From Colwellia sp. (GTDB taxonomy: Bacteria; Pseudomonadota; Gammaproteobacteria; Enterobacterales; Alteromonadaceae): a stretch of 64,000 bases of DNA. How positions within the stretch are numbered: position 1 is the first letter of the stretch; every line of letters starts with the position of its first letter. The position numbers were made by a program, and so were the translations under genes. Location of the stretch: positions 248,001 through 312,000 of the forward strand of contig NZ_JABSPA010000002.1 in assembly GCF_013214175.1 (NCBI RefSeq). The letters are read 5' to 3'. A model generated the notes under the pieces. It saw only the letters and a list, made by a program, of their open reading frames with translations, was not told the origin of the DNA and ran no database searches. Shown piece by piece: positions 9,011 through 17,715 of the stretch.

Positions 9011-9385
9011 ATGTTCCCTTCTATCACTAAAGCCTTAATGGTGTTGCTACTGTGTTTGACCTTTATCGGTCAAGTCATGGCTACTAGCCTTATGCCTTAT
9101 CAGATGATGAATATGAATACAGTGGACACTCAGGCACAACCTCATGATATGGCAATGATGGTCCACAGTAGCGATAAAATGGCGAGTGATGTGGATAATC
9201 CTACTATGGATTGTTGTGAAAATGACTGTGCCTGTTTTATTGGCGGCTGCTCAACATTAGCGCTATTAACTAATATTAGTGATACCGAGCTCGTTGTCAC
9301 TGCTACTGCAAAGATAAAATCTATAGCTAGTCTAGTGCTTAGCCAACAATTAACTTCCCTATACCGTCCTCCAATATTTAGCTAA
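9011..9385 (+). CDS. Small secreted Met/His/Cys-rich protein, paralogue of the gene at 5083
   Basis: 124 residues. A signal-like segment (MVLLLCLTFIGQVMA) is followed by a Met/His-rich stretch (YQMMNMN, PHDMAMMVHSSDKM). The Cys cluster in DCCENDCACFIGGCSTLA follows the same CC-x3-C-x-C-x3-GCST pattern as the gene at 5083-5541, and the protein ends LTSLYRPPIFS. The upstream Shine-Dalgarno is weak. It stands before copC-copD, with a 223-nt gap. The two copies flank the yqiJK cluster and point away from it. The composition fits a periplasmic copper-binding or copper-sensing peptide; this is inference, and I do not recognise a characterised homologue. Confidence 0.65.
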   Translation: MFPSITKALMVLLLCLTFIGQVMATSLMPYQMMNMNTVDTQAQPHDMAMMVHSSDKMASDVDNPTMDCCENDCACFIGGCSTLALLTNISDTELVVTATAKIKSIASLVLSQQLTSLYRPPIFS

Positions 9386-9608
9386 ATAGAGCATAAATGT
9401 GTCCAAAGTTTGGTGCATTTACTGCGTGTTAGCTTGTATCCGGTACTTTGACTGTTAAGTCAATTCAACTTTATTGTAAAAATGCCTGTTAACTTGCCTT
9501 CTCGCAATGCTTTTTTCTGCTCTTTAAACCAATATTAGCGATAACACCTTTAAATAATGCCTTTTATGGCAGTACGTTTACCTTGTTAAACAACACCCAG
9601 GAACAAAC

Positions 9609-10022
9609 ATGAATAAAATTTTAATATTACTTACCGTTACTTTATTAACTATTTCGTCATCGGTATTAGCCCATGCCGGTTTAAAAACCTCATTGCCAAA
9701 AGATGGCGCTATGTTAATGGCAAGCCCAACAGTATTGCAGTTAGTTTTTACTAAGGATGTTCGCCTAGTGAAACTAACCCTTGCCGATAATAGCGGTGCT
9801 TTGATGCCTATAACATTCAAACCTTCGACAAAAGCAGCGGCTAGTTATAGCTTAGCTTTACCCACGTTACCTAGCAGCAACTACCAAGTTAATTGGACCA
9901 TAATGGGAAAAGACGCTCATAAAATGAAAGGAAAATTTTCTTTTATGGTTCATGGGCAGACTAATACCAAGGGCATGAAAAAGCATAAAGATAACCCATC
10001 TAATGGCAAGCATAGTCATTAG
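9609..10022 (+). CDS. copC: CopC-domain periplasmic copper-binding protein
   Basis: 137 residues. The signal peptide (about 1-21) ends ...SSVLA, leaving a mature protein that begins HAGLKTSLPKDGAML. The N-terminal His, together with the later D-x-H of KDAHKMKGKFSFMV, forms the Cu(II) site expected in the CopC/YobA family. The C terminus adds a Lys/His/Met-rich tail (KGMKKHKDN, GKHSH) that could add metal binding. CopC carries copper in the periplasm and is usually encoded with CopD, whose gene starts 11 nt downstream with its own AGGAG site. The CopC fold is recognised from the motif pattern and the length, which is typical. Confidence 0.9.
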   Translation: MNKILILLTVTLLTISSSVLAHAGLKTSLPKDGAMLMASPTVLQLVFTKDVRLVKLTLADNSGALMPITFKPSTKAAASYSLALPTLPSSNYQVNWTIMGKDAHKMKGKFSFMVHGQTNTKGMKKHKDNPSNGKHSH

Positions 10023-10033
10023 GAGTTTTTAAC

Positions 10034-10912
10034 ATGGAAATATCACCTTGGGACATCGCAATTATTATCAGTAAGATGATGATATACCTTGGAATATCTG
10101 GCTTTGTTGGTGGTGTTTTCATCTATTGGTTAGTTATCAAAAGAGCTTACCCATTTAATTTACGACAGCACTGCCAGCTCCTGATTTTTATTGGCATAGT
10201 TGGCACACTGCTGAATTTTTTTATGCAAGTAGGTGCTTTTTCCGAGTCAGGGCTATCAGGTGTATTAGATCCATTTTATAACTCCTTGCTGTGGCAATCT
10301 AATGCCGGTGATGCACTATTATATCGTCTTGCGGGTTTGCTACTGGCGTTAATTTTAGTGACTAAGTTAATGGCAACTGAGCAATATCGCCGCTTCTTTT
10401 TAGTTACTTTTATCTTAACTATCTTACTGCTGGCGCGTTCATTCAGTGTTATTGGCCATACCGCAGAGATGACTATGATTAGCCAATTGTTGCTTAATTT
10501 ACATGTACTATTGGTTTTCTGCTGGTTAGGCTCACTGTGGCCGCTCTGGAAAGCGTGTGGGGTTTTATCTTCACCTGTTTTACATAAGGTTATGCAGCAG
10601 TTTGGCTACTATGCCAGCTATGCTGTTTCACTATTAATCGTTTGTGGCTTAATCGTGGCATATCAACTCATTGGCTCAATACATGGTTTGTTTTTCACCA
10701 GTTATGGACAAAGCTTTTTACTAAAACTTGTCTTAGTGATGGGCATATTATCGATCGCAGCTCATCATAAATTTAACTTGGTAGCTAAGCTAATAAAAAG
10801 TGAGCAGGGTAAACAAGCCTTGGCTCGTTCTATTCAATGGGAGATGGTTTTAGCCTTGCTGATTTTACTAACAACCACTTGGCTGACTACTGTCGTTGGG
10901 CCGGACTACTAA
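10034..10912 (+). CDS. copD: CopD family copper transport membrane protein
   Basis: 292-residue polytopic inner-membrane protein with about eight hydrophobic segments, beginning at residues 8-35. The family signatures are a His-containing loop (VIGHTAEMTMISQLLLNLHVLLVFCWLGSLWPL, split over two helices) and the AGDALLYRLAGLL segment, characteristic of CopD/PcoD (PF05425). CopD acts with CopC in moving copper across the inner membrane, by most models inward for cuproenzyme supply. Next to a Cus efflux operon this suggests a handling island with both export and controlled import. It follows copC by 11 nt and is probably in the same transcript. Confidence 0.87.
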   Translation: MEISPWDIAIIISKMMIYLGISGFVGGVFIYWLVIKRAYPFNLRQHCQLLIFIGIVGTLLNFFMQVGAFSESGLSGVLDPFYNSLLWQSNAGDALLYRLAGLLLALILVTKLMATEQYRRFFLVTFILTILLLARSFSVIGHTAEMTMISQLLLNLHVLLVFCWLGSLWPLWKACGVLSSPVLHKVMQQFGYYASYAVSLLIVCGLIVAYQLIGSIHGLFFTSYGQSFLLKLVLVMGILSIAAHHKFNLVAKLIKSEQGKQALARSIQWEMVLALLILLTTTWLTTVVGPDY

Positions 10913-10982
10913 AATTTAAATTACAATCAAAACCAAAACTAATAAACAAATAAAAAAACTATTTATCAAGAGAGATAAGCTT

Positions 10983-11462
10983 ATGAAAAACTATAAAGTA
11001 CTATGTTTCACCCTACTATTTTCGACCCTTATACCGACAAGTTATGCGCATGAAGATGCTAAAAAAGCAGAACTAAAATCAAGCATGTTTATTGGTGTTA
11101 ATTCTATGCCAGCTAAGATCGTTAAACGTTTTCATCATGCACTAAGAACAAGCGACAAAGTTACCGCACGTCTATTACTCGCCGATGATGTACAAATATT
11201 TGAAGGTGGCGGAGTAGAGCGCTCTGCTGATGAATACGCCAGCCATCATATGTTGTCAGATATGAAATATCTTGCCGCAGTAAAGAATAAAACCTTAGAG
11301 CACAATGTAAAAATTATCGGTAACAGTGCTGTTTCTATGTCTCGTAGTCAAACTACCGGAACATATAAAGGTAAAGAGCAAAATTACCAAAGTATGGAAA
11401 CTATAGTGTTAGAAAAACAACGAGGTGAGTGGAAAATAGTCCGTATCCATTGGTCTAATTAA
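10983..11462 (+). CDS. Secreted NTF2-like/DUF4440-type protein
   Basis: 159 residues with a signal peptide (about 1-22, ending PTSYA). The mature part looks like a small alpha+beta cone of the NTF2-like/SnoaL/DUF4440 type: KIVKRFHHALRTSDKVTARLLLADDVQIFEGG, then VSMSRSQTTGTYKG, and a final strand GEWKIVRIHWSN. Proteins of this fold bind small ligands or act as enzymes; no catalytic residues can be assigned. It starts 70 nt after copD with an AGAGAGATAAG ribosome binding site and is likely the last gene of the copC-copD unit. A link to copper is by position only. Confidence 0.75.
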   Translation: MKNYKVLCFTLLFSTLIPTSYAHEDAKKAELKSSMFIGVNSMPAKIVKRFHHALRTSDKVTARLLLADDVQIFEGGGVERSADEYASHHMLSDMKYLAAVKNKTLEHNVKIIGNSAVSMSRSQTTGTYKGKEQNYQSMETIVLEKQRGEWKIVRIHWSN

Positions 11463-11482
11463 ATAAGAATTGAAGTTAGGTT

Positions 11483-11513
11483 GGGTATAGCGCGATAGTA
11501 TTGCGCTATACCC
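11483..11513. repeat. Hairpin with 11-bp perfect stem between convergent genes
   Basis: GGGTATAGCGC - 9 nt - GCGCTATACCC, between the end of the NTF2-like gene (plus) and the end of the prohibitin-type gene (minus). There is no T-run on either side, so it is at best a weak or Rho-assisted terminator; mRNA 3' end protection is another option. Confidence 0.5.
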
Positions 11514-11533
11514 GTACCACTTAAAGAACAGGA

Positions 11534-12466
11534 TTATTTCTCTTTCATATTCCATAATATGTCTTGGCCACTGCCCATTACCGTTGTAGGTAACTTACCG
11601 TCCCATTGCAGCGCTTTAACATACTCTACTAAGGTTTTATTGGTTTTAATCGCCTGTGATTTTTTTAATATCGCTTCAGCTTCCGCTAGTCCTTTGACTC
11701 TTATTGCCTGAGCTTGTGCGATTGCTTCAATTTCAATGGCATAAGCGCTACCGTCGGCACGGGCTTTTTCCGCATCTCGTTTGGCTTCTGCGGTATTCAC
11801 TTCTCGCTGTGCTTCAAGTTTTTGACGCTCTAAGCGATGTTTTTCTGCGGCAGCTAAATTCTTTTCAGTTTGTTTGGTTTCGATGCTCTGTAGATATTTT
11901 TGCGGTAATACTAAGTTTTCAATTTGCACACTATCAAGTTTTACTGGGAAATCACTCATAGCCGAAAGTAGTGTTTCTTCGATTTTTTGAATAACTTGTC
12001 CGCGATTTTGAATAATTTGTTCAGCTTTAAAGCGCGCTAACGCATCTTTAGTGGCTGAGCGTAAACGGGGATCTAAAATACGGTTTTCAAATTGATCTAA
12101 ACCACCGTAACCCTTGTACAGTTCAAATGCTTCTGCGCGAATCACGGTCCAGTTAACCGAGACTTCTGCTTGCACGGGCATTTGCTCGAATGTTGAAGCT
12201 TTGAGGTTTTCAGTGTTTTTACGAGTACGAATTTCAAGCTCTTCCACAGTGTCAGCAAAAGGAATTTTTGTATGTAAGCCAGGATTTACTTGCGTGGTTG
12301 CTTCACCGAAACGTTTAACTATACCTACATGACCTTCGTCAATAGTGTAGGGAACTTGCCATAAGATAATACCAGCAACAACCGCTGCGGTAATTTTGCC
12401 AAAATTTTTGGTTATTTTGGTAGTATCAAGGTCGACTGGCGTTTTTGTCATTCCATTTTTAAGCAT
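11534..12466 (-). CDS. Prohibitin-type SPFH domain protein
   Basis: 310 residues with an N-terminal membrane anchor (about 23-42, ITAAVVAGIILWQVPY). An SPFH/Band 7 domain spans about 45-220 (EGHVGIVKRFGEATTQVNPGLHTKIPF, then VQAEVSVNWTVI). A coiled coil rich in Ala, Glu and Lys follows at about 215-275, and the conserved end is GSGQDILWNMKEK. This is the prohibitin/HflC-like branch; in E. coli HflC works with HflK on FtsH, but no hflK lies nearby, so I do not call it hflC. The ribosome binding site AAAGGAAAT is good. It lies downstream of ilvA, separated from it by a strong hairpin, so it is probably transcribed on its own. Confidence 0.82.
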   Translation of the reverse strand: MLKNGMTKTPVDLDTTKITKNFGKITAAVVAGIILWQVPYTIDEGHVGIVKRFGEATTQVNPGLHTKIPFADTVEELEIRTRKNTENLKASTFEQMPVQAEVSVNWTVIRAEAFELYKGYGGLDQFENRILDPRLRSATKDALARFKAEQIIQNRGQVIQKIEETLLSAMSDFPVKLDSVQIENLVLPQKYLQSIETKQTEKNLAAAEKHRLERQKLEAQREVNTAEAKRDAEKARADGSAYAIEIEAIAQAQAIRVKGLAEAEAILKKSQAIKTNKTLVEYVKALQWDGKLPTTVMGSGQDILWNMKEK

Positions 12467-12537
12467 GCTATTTCCTTTATTATTAATTGTTACTTTCTTG
12501 TGGAGATATTATTTGTAACAAGACTGTTAATAACAAT

Positions 12538-12567
12538 AAAGCCTTGACATATTATGTCAAGGCTTTT
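12538..12567 (-). terminator. Intrinsic terminator-like hairpin after ilvA
   Basis: AAAGCCTTGACA - TATTA - TGTCAAGGCTTT, a near-complete palindrome followed by short T-rich tracts on both strands. It closes the ilv operon and separates it from the prohibitin-type gene. Its core (12545-12559) is identical to the palindrome at 5768-5782. Confidence 0.65.
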
Positions 12568-12608
12568 GTTTTATTGTACATGCTTAGGATAGAATTTAGT
12601 TGATAGTA

Positions 12609-14189
12609 TTAATTCAAAAAGGTTTGATAAGCTAGGTTGTCGGTTTCTTCTTGCCATTGATAACCCAAGGCATCAAGGTGTTGGAAGAACTCAGCTTGCT
12701 GATTTTTATCTAGATCAAAGCCAGCTAGTACCTGACCAAAGGCCGCGCCATGGTTACGGTAATGAAATAGCGTGATATTCCAATGTTCACCCATAGCAGC
12801 TAAGAATTTTTCTAGTGCTCCCGGGTGCTCAGGAAACTCAAAACTAAACAAACGTTCATCATTCTGTTCATTGTTGTTTTTAGCCGCAGAATTAGCACTT
12901 TTACCACCAATCATGTAGCGAATATGCAGCTTAGCTAGCTCATTATCGGTGAAATCACGCACTTGGTAATTAGCTTTCACTAAGCCTTGCAGTAACTCTT
13001 GTCGTTCTTGCACACTGCCACCTAAACGCACACCAACAAAAATTTCAGCACTTGGTTTACCAGTATAACGATAGTTAAATTCGGTAATAGCTCGGTTACC
13101 TATGGTTTGGCAAAAACGTTTGAAGCTGCCTTTTTCTTCTGGAATAGTTACCGCTAAGATAGCTTCTTTTTTCTCGCCCAATTCACACCGTTCTGAAACA
13201 TAACGCAAAGTATGAAAGTTCATATTAGCGCCAGAAAGTATTGCCGCTAATGATTCGCCCCCGGGCTTGTTATCACTGATCTGTTGCTGACAGTATTTTT
13301 GTAAACCGGCTAATGAGAGCGCACCAGCCGGCTCGGCAATAACACGAGTTTCTTCGAATATATCTTTGATTGAAGCACATATTTCATCGGTAGATACCGT
13401 AATTACCTCATCACAAAACGCTTGAATCAAACCAAAAGTATGTTCACCAATACGCTTAACTGCTACACCATCGGCAAACAAGCCTACTTGCTCAAGGTCT
13501 ACAGGTTTGCCAGCGGCAAGTGCTGCTTTTAAACAGGCTGAATCTTCAGCTTCAACACCGATGATTCTAGTCTTAGGGCTCAGTTGTTTTAAATAGACTG
13601 CCATACCAGCGAGCAAACCACCGCCGCCAACAGGAATAAACACCACATCTGCATGGGGTAATTGTTGTAATAGTTCTTTTGCGACAGTGCCTTGGCCAAT
13701 AATCACTTCAACATCATCAAAAGGATGAATAAGCGTCTTACTTTCTGCTTTAGCGTATTCGACTGCAGCGGCTTGCGCCTCATTGAAACTATTACCTACT
13801 AATCGTACTTCACCACCAAAACGTCTAACATTATCGACCTTGATATCAGGAGTAGTCTTAGGCATTACGATAGTTGCTTTGATACCAAGCTTATTAGCAG
13901 CTAATGCTAACCCTTGTGCATGGTTTCCTGCCGAGGCAGCGATAACCCCATGAATACATTGTGCTTCGGTTAAACTATTGAGCTTGTTATAAGCGCCACG
14001 TAACTTAAACGAATGCACAGCTTGTTGATCTTCACGCTTTAAATAAATTTGATTATTTAATCGAGAGGATAACTTATTCAACGTGGTCAGTTCGGTTTCA
14101 ACGGCGAGATCATAAATAGGGGCGAGTAGAATACGACGTAGGTAATCTAATGGTGTATGAGGTGATGTTTGCTTGAGTGTTTCTGTCAT
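12609..14189 (-). CDS. ilvA: Threonine ammonia-lyase, biosynthetic (threonine deaminase)
   Basis: PLP enzyme converting threonine to 2-oxobutanoate, the first committed step to isoleucine. It has 526 residues (E. coli 514). The PLP lysine lies in SFKLRGAYN near residue 62, the Gly-rich phosphate loop is VGGGGLLAG near residue 190, and the C-terminal regulatory part holds two ACT-like repeats (about 335-415 and 430-520, LFSFEFPEHPGALEKFL). That two-ACT architecture marks the isoleucine-inhibited biosynthetic form. It is the last gene of ilvGMEDA, 74 nt after ilvD. A GC-rich 7-bp hairpin (14237-14254) in the gap may tune or process the transcript. Confidence 0.96.
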   Translation of the reverse strand: MTETLKQTSPHTPLDYLRRILLAPIYDLAVETELTTLNKLSSRLNNQIYLKREDQQAVHSFKLRGAYNKLNSLTEAQCIHGVIAASAGNHAQGLALAANKLGIKATIVMPKTTPDIKVDNVRRFGGEVRLVGNSFNEAQAAAVEYAKAESKTLIHPFDDVEVIIGQGTVAKELLQQLPHADVVFIPVGGGGLLAGMAVYLKQLSPKTRIIGVEAEDSACLKAALAAGKPVDLEQVGLFADGVAVKRIGEHTFGLIQAFCDEVITVSTDEICASIKDIFEETRVIAEPAGALSLAGLQKYCQQQISDNKPGGESLAAILSGANMNFHTLRYVSERCELGEKKEAILAVTIPEEKGSFKRFCQTIGNRAITEFNYRYTGKPSAEIFVGVRLGGSVQERQELLQGLVKANYQVRDFTDNELAKLHIRYMIGGKSANSAAKNNNEQNDERLFSFEFPEHPGALEKFLAAMGEHWNITLFHYRNHGAAFGQVLAGFDLDKNQQAEFFQHLDALGYQWQEETDNLAYQTFLN

Positions 14190-14236
14190 TAGATTTACCT
14201 AGGAATTATATGAGCTATTGGTATTACTTGGGTTAA

Positions 14237-14254
14237 GCGCGACGGAAGTCGCGC
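14237..14254 (-). repeat. Small GC hairpin between ilvD and ilvA
   Basis: GCGCGAC - 4 nt - GTCGCGC. No U-run follows on the minus strand, so it is not a strong terminator; RNA processing or stabilisation within the operon mRNA is possible. Confidence 0.45.
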
Positions 14255-14263
14255 CTAATCTTA

Positions 14264-16123
14264 TTAATCGACTAAACCGTCAAGTAATGCTCTGTTTCGA
14301 ACAGCACCTTTATCGGCGCTGGTAGCTAACATTGCGTAGTTTTTAAGTGCGTAGCTAATTGGACGAACTCTGTCTTTAGGTTTCCAAGCATTTTTACCTT
14401 TAGCTTCCATCGTAGCACGGCGGGCATCAAGTTCAGCTTCAGGTACTTGTAAGGTGATCTCACGAGTAGGAATATCAATATGGATGATATCACCTTGTTC
14501 AACTAAGGCGATTGTACCGCCGTCAGCTGCTTCAGGAGAAACATGACCAATTGATAAGCCAGAAGTTCCACCAGAGAAACGACCGTCAGTTAATAAAGCA
14601 CAGGCTTTACCTAACCCCATAGATTTTAAGTAGGTAGTTGGATACAGCATTTCTTGCATGCCTGGTCCGCCTTTAGGGCCTTCGTAACGAATTACCACCA
14701 CTTCACCGGCAAGTACTTTTTTGTCAAGAATGGCTGATACCGCTTCATCTTGGCTTTCAAAGATATGGGCAGGACCGGTAAACACTAGGTTATCGTCACT
14801 TACACCTGCGGTTTTAACTACGCAGCCATTAGGAGCGATATTACCTGAAAGTACCGCTAAACCACCTTCTAACGAAAAGGCATTGGCAAGATTACGAATA
14901 CAGCCATTTTCTCTATCATCGTCTAAGGTATCCCAACGACAATCTTGGCTAAAGGCCTTAGTAGTACGAATACCAGCAGGTCCAGCACGATAGAATTTTT
15001 TAATGTCTTCATCGTCAGTCAAGGTAATATCATATTTAGCAATAACATCAGCCAATGTGGTACCTAATACATTAGGAACGTCAGTTTTTAATAAACCAGC
15101 ACGCGATAGTTCACCTAATATGGAAATGACACCACCGGCGCGATGCACATCTTCCATATGATACTCAGGCGTTGATGGCGCTACTTTACAAAGCTGCGGT
15201 ACAATGCGTGATAATTTATCCATGTCTTCCATGGTGTAATCAATTTCGGCTTCTTGTGCTGTTGCCAATAAATGCAAGATGGTATTGGTTGAACCACCCA
15301 TAGCAATATCTAAACACATAGCATTGTGTAAAGCATCTTTACAGGCAATATTACGTGGTAATGCAGATTCATCATTATCATGATAATAACGTTTTGTTAG
15401 CTTAACAATCTCTTTACCGGCATCTAAAAATAACTTCTCACGATCTGCATGTGTTGCCAACATAGAGCCATTGCCTGGCAAGGCTAAACCTAACGCTTCA
15501 GCAAGACAGTTCATTGAGTTTGCCGTGAACATACCAGAGCATGAGCCACAGGTAGGGCAGGCAGAACGTTCAATTTTATCGCTGTCTTCATCACTTACTG
15601 TTGGATCGGCACCTTTAATCATGGCATCAACTAAATCAAGCTTGATAATTTGGTCACTAAGCTTTGTTTTACCTGCTTCCATCGGGCCACCGGAAACAAA
15701 AATTACCGGGATGTTTAAGCGCATTGCTGCCATCATCATGCCTGGAGTGATTTTGTCACAGTTTGAAATACAAACCATGGCATCAGCACAATGAGCGTTG
15801 ATCATATATTCAACGGAATCAGCAATTAAGTCACGTGAAGGTAAGCTATAAAGCATACCAGCATGACCCATGGCGATACCGTCATCAACCGCGATAGTAT
15901 TAAATTCTTTGGCTACACCGCCGGCTTTTTCAATAGCGCCAGCAACGAGTTGGCCCATGTCTTTTAAATGCACATGACCAGGAACAAATTGCGTAAAAGA
16001 GTTCACAACCGCGATAATTGGTTTGCCAAAATCGCCATCCGTCATGCCTGTTGCGCGCCATAAAGCGCGAGCACCGGCCATATTACGGCCTTGGGTAGAA
16101 GTTGCAGATCTTAATTTAGGCAT
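14264..16123 (-). CDS. ilvD: Dihydroxy-acid dehydratase
   Basis: Fe-S enzyme that dehydrates 2,3-dihydroxy-isovalerate and 2,3-dihydroxy-3-methylvalerate to the 2-oxo acids of the valine and isoleucine pathways. It has 619 residues, close to E. coli (616). The cluster cysteines are in [15 protein letters not shown] (about 122-136) and [18 protein letters not shown] (about 195-212). The C-terminal signatures [19 protein letters not shown] and the final [10 protein letters not shown] are present. Fourth gene of ilvGMEDA. A 140-nt-scale gap to ilvE contains a long imperfect hairpin. Confidence 0.97.
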   Translation of the reverse strand: MPKLRSATSTQGRNMAGARALWRATGMTDGDFGKPIIAVVNSFTQFVPGHVHLKDMGQLVAGAIEKAGGVAKEFNTIAVDDGIAMGHAGMLYSLPSRDLIADSVEYMINAHCADAMVCISNCDKITPGMMMAAMRLNIPVIFVSGGPMEAGKTKLSDQIIKLDLVDAMIKGADPTVSDEDSDKIERSACPTCGSCSGMFTANSMNCLAEALGLALPGNGSMLATHADREKLFLDAGKEIVKLTKRYYHDNDESALPRNIACKDALHNAMCLDIAMGGSTNTILHLLATAQEAEIDYTMEDMDKLSRIVPQLCKVAPSTPEYHMEDVHRAGGVISILGELSRAGLLKTDVPNVLGTTLADVIAKYDITLTDDEDIKKFYRAGPAGIRTTKAFSQDCRWDTLDDDRENGCIRNLANAFSLEGGLAVLSGNIAPNGCVVKTAGVSDDNLVFTGPAHIFESQDEAVSAILDKKVLAGEVVVIRYEGPKGGPGMQEMLYPTTYLKSMGLGKACALLTDGRFSGGTSGLSIGHVSPEAADGGTIALVEQGDIIHIDIPTREITLQVPEAELDARRATMEAKGKNAWKPKDRVRPISYALKNYAMLATSADKGAVRNRALLDGLVD

Positions 16124-16264
16124 GATTTTGATTCCGATTAATGATTGTTTTTTGAATTTTTATTTTGAAAATTCACTTGATGATTGCAGCGTGAAATGAA
16201 CTTTTAAAATGAGTATTATTATTTAATTACAGGCGATGTGGCTGCTCAACTCAAAGTCAGTTGA

Positions 16265-16330
16265 TGCTGTAACAAAGAGGAAATACGGAGCTTATGAATA
16301 TAAGTGAGTATTTCCGATGCTGCTACAGTA
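16265..16330 (-). repeat. Long imperfect hairpin between ilvE and ilvD
   Basis: Outer arms TGCTGTA ... TACAGTA-like and inner arms GGAAATAC (16279-16286) and GTATTTCC (16308-16315), around a 21-nt loop. It lies inside the ilv operon gap of 237 nt and has no U-run. It could separate expression levels of upstream and downstream genes by RNA processing; this is inference. Confidence 0.45.
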
Positions 16331-16360
16331 TTAACTGGCAAAGAGTTGGGTAGTTACTAA

Positions 16361-17287
16361 CTATTTAACAGGGTCTAACCAACCTTCTGGTACGGTGGTG
16401 GTTCCATCAAAGATACCAAAGAAAGCGTCTTGAATTGCTTTAGTAATAGGACCTCGAGAACCGTCACCTACAGGCAAACCGTCTACTGATTTTACTGGCA
16501 CTACTTCTGTCGCTGTACCACACATAAAGAATTCGTCAGCAAGGTATAACGCTTCACGAGCAATAGATTCTTCACGTACTTCGTAGCCAAGTTGTTTAGC
16601 CAAGTAAAATACTGCATCACGGGTTAAGCCTGATAAAATAGAGGCTGAACCTGGCGGGGTATAAATAACACCTTTTTTCACTAAAAATAAGTTTTGACCT
16701 GCGCCTTCACTTACCATGTTATTTATATCTAGTGCTACACCTTCAGCATAACCATGGCGAGCAGCCTCTGTTGAAATAAGCTGTGAAGACAGGTAGTTAC
16801 CACCAGCTTTTGCAGCCGTCGGCATAGTATTTGGCGCTAAACGGTTCCAGCTAGAAACACCTACATCAACACCATTTTCAATCGCATCTGCGCCTAAATA
16901 TGCTTCCCAGCTAAACGCGGCAATCATCAGGTCAGCTTTAGCATCAATTGGTGGACGAAGTCCCATGCCAATATCACCTAAAAAGGCTAATGGACGAAGG
17001 TATGCTGATTTTAAATCGTTTTTCACTACAGCATCTTTACACGCTTGCACAACTTCTGCTTGAGTGTATGGGATATTCATACGGTAAATTTTGGCAGAAT
17101 CAAACAAACGCTTGATATGTTCTTCCAAACGGAAAATACAGGTGCCTTTGTGTGTTTCATAGGCACGAATGCCTTCAAAAACTGATGAACCGTAATGAAG
17201 TGCATGACTCATTACATGAACAGTAGCGTTTTGCCACGGCATAAGTTCACCATTGAACCAAATATATTCTGCATTTACTTTAGCCAT
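16361..17287 (-). CDS. ilvE: Branched-chain amino acid aminotransferase
   Basis: PLP class IV aminotransferase for the last step of valine, isoleucine and leucine synthesis. It has 308 residues (E. coli 309). The PLP Lys is in TMPTAAKAGGNYLSS near residue 160, and EGAGQNLFLVKKGVIYTPP and CGTATEVVPVKSVDG are class IV signatures. The start MAKVNAEYIWFNGELMPW is typical. It follows ilvM by about 148 nt; the gap carries a 10-bp hairpin (17389-17411). Third structural gene in the ilvGMEDA operon. Confidence 0.97.
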   Translation of the reverse strand: MAKVNAEYIWFNGELMPWQNATVHVMSHALHYGSSVFEGIRAYETHKGTCIFRLEEHIKRLFDSAKIYRMNIPYTQAEVVQACKDAVVKNDLKSAYLRPLAFLGDIGMGLRPPIDAKADLMIAAFSWEAYLGADAIENGVDVGVSSWNRLAPNTMPTAAKAGGNYLSSQLISTEAARHGYAEGVALDINNMVSEGAGQNLFLVKKGVIYTPPGSASILSGLTRDAVFYLAKQLGYEVREESIAREALYLADEFFMCGTATEVVPVKSVDGLPVGDGSRGPITKAIQDAFFGIFDGTTTVPEGWLDPVK

Positions 17288-17388
17288 TTTCTTTTCCTAA
17301 TTTTGTTGCTCTTGGATAACTAACCAACCCCGACGTTAATGTCAGAGTAATGTTAAGTTATCAGGAGCGAATTTTTATTATTTGCGGG

Positions 17389-17411
17389 AACTGTTATTAA
17401 TAATAACAGTT
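17389..17411 (-). repeat. AT-rich hairpin between ilvM and ilvE
   Basis: AACTGTTATT - 3 nt - AATAACAGTT, a perfect 10-bp stem in the intra-operon gap. Not followed by a U-run; function unknown. Confidence 0.4.
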
Positions 17412-17435
17412 AATAGTACTTATATTGCTTGTTGT

Positions 17436-17714
17436 TTAAGCGCTATATTGCTGTATTTGCACTTCACTATTGTCTACTTTGACACCCTTGATGTCGATCA
17501 ATTTGTTTATTTGATCAACAAGCAGAGAAATAGGGCGATCACTGCTGACAGTCATAGTGATAGTAGCAACATTATTACCGGTATTTACTTCAGCATTCAT
17601 GGCGTTGATAAGAAAACCGCGATAACGCGTCACTTGCAAGATTCGTTCTAACACCACTTGCTTATCATCAGCCATAATAACTAATTGATACTTATTTAAA
17701 GTCATAGGATTCAT
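17436..17714 (-). CDS. ilvM: Acetolactate synthase II small (regulatory) subunit
   Basis: Small ACT-domain subunit that supports the catalytic IlvG subunit. With the start chosen here it is 92 residues (E. coli IlvM is 87). The frame stays open to a GTG at 17723, but ATG 17714 has GGAGG 9 nt upstream and follows the ilvG stop by one base, so it is preferred. The ACT core is visible: YQLVIMADDKQVVLERILQV, RGFLINAMNAE and VATITMTVSSDRP. It sits between ilvG and ilvE in standard order. Confidence 0.93.
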   Translation of the reverse strand: MNPMTLNKYQLVIMADDKQVVLERILQVTRYRGFLINAMNAEVNTGNNVATITMTVSSDRPISLLVDQINKLIDIKGVKVDNSEVQIQQYSA

Positions 17715-17715
17715 C

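Noticed and set aside
11483..11513. Calling the 11-bp hairpin a Rho-independent terminator
   Set aside because: There is no T-run on either strand, so it is listed only as a hairpin.
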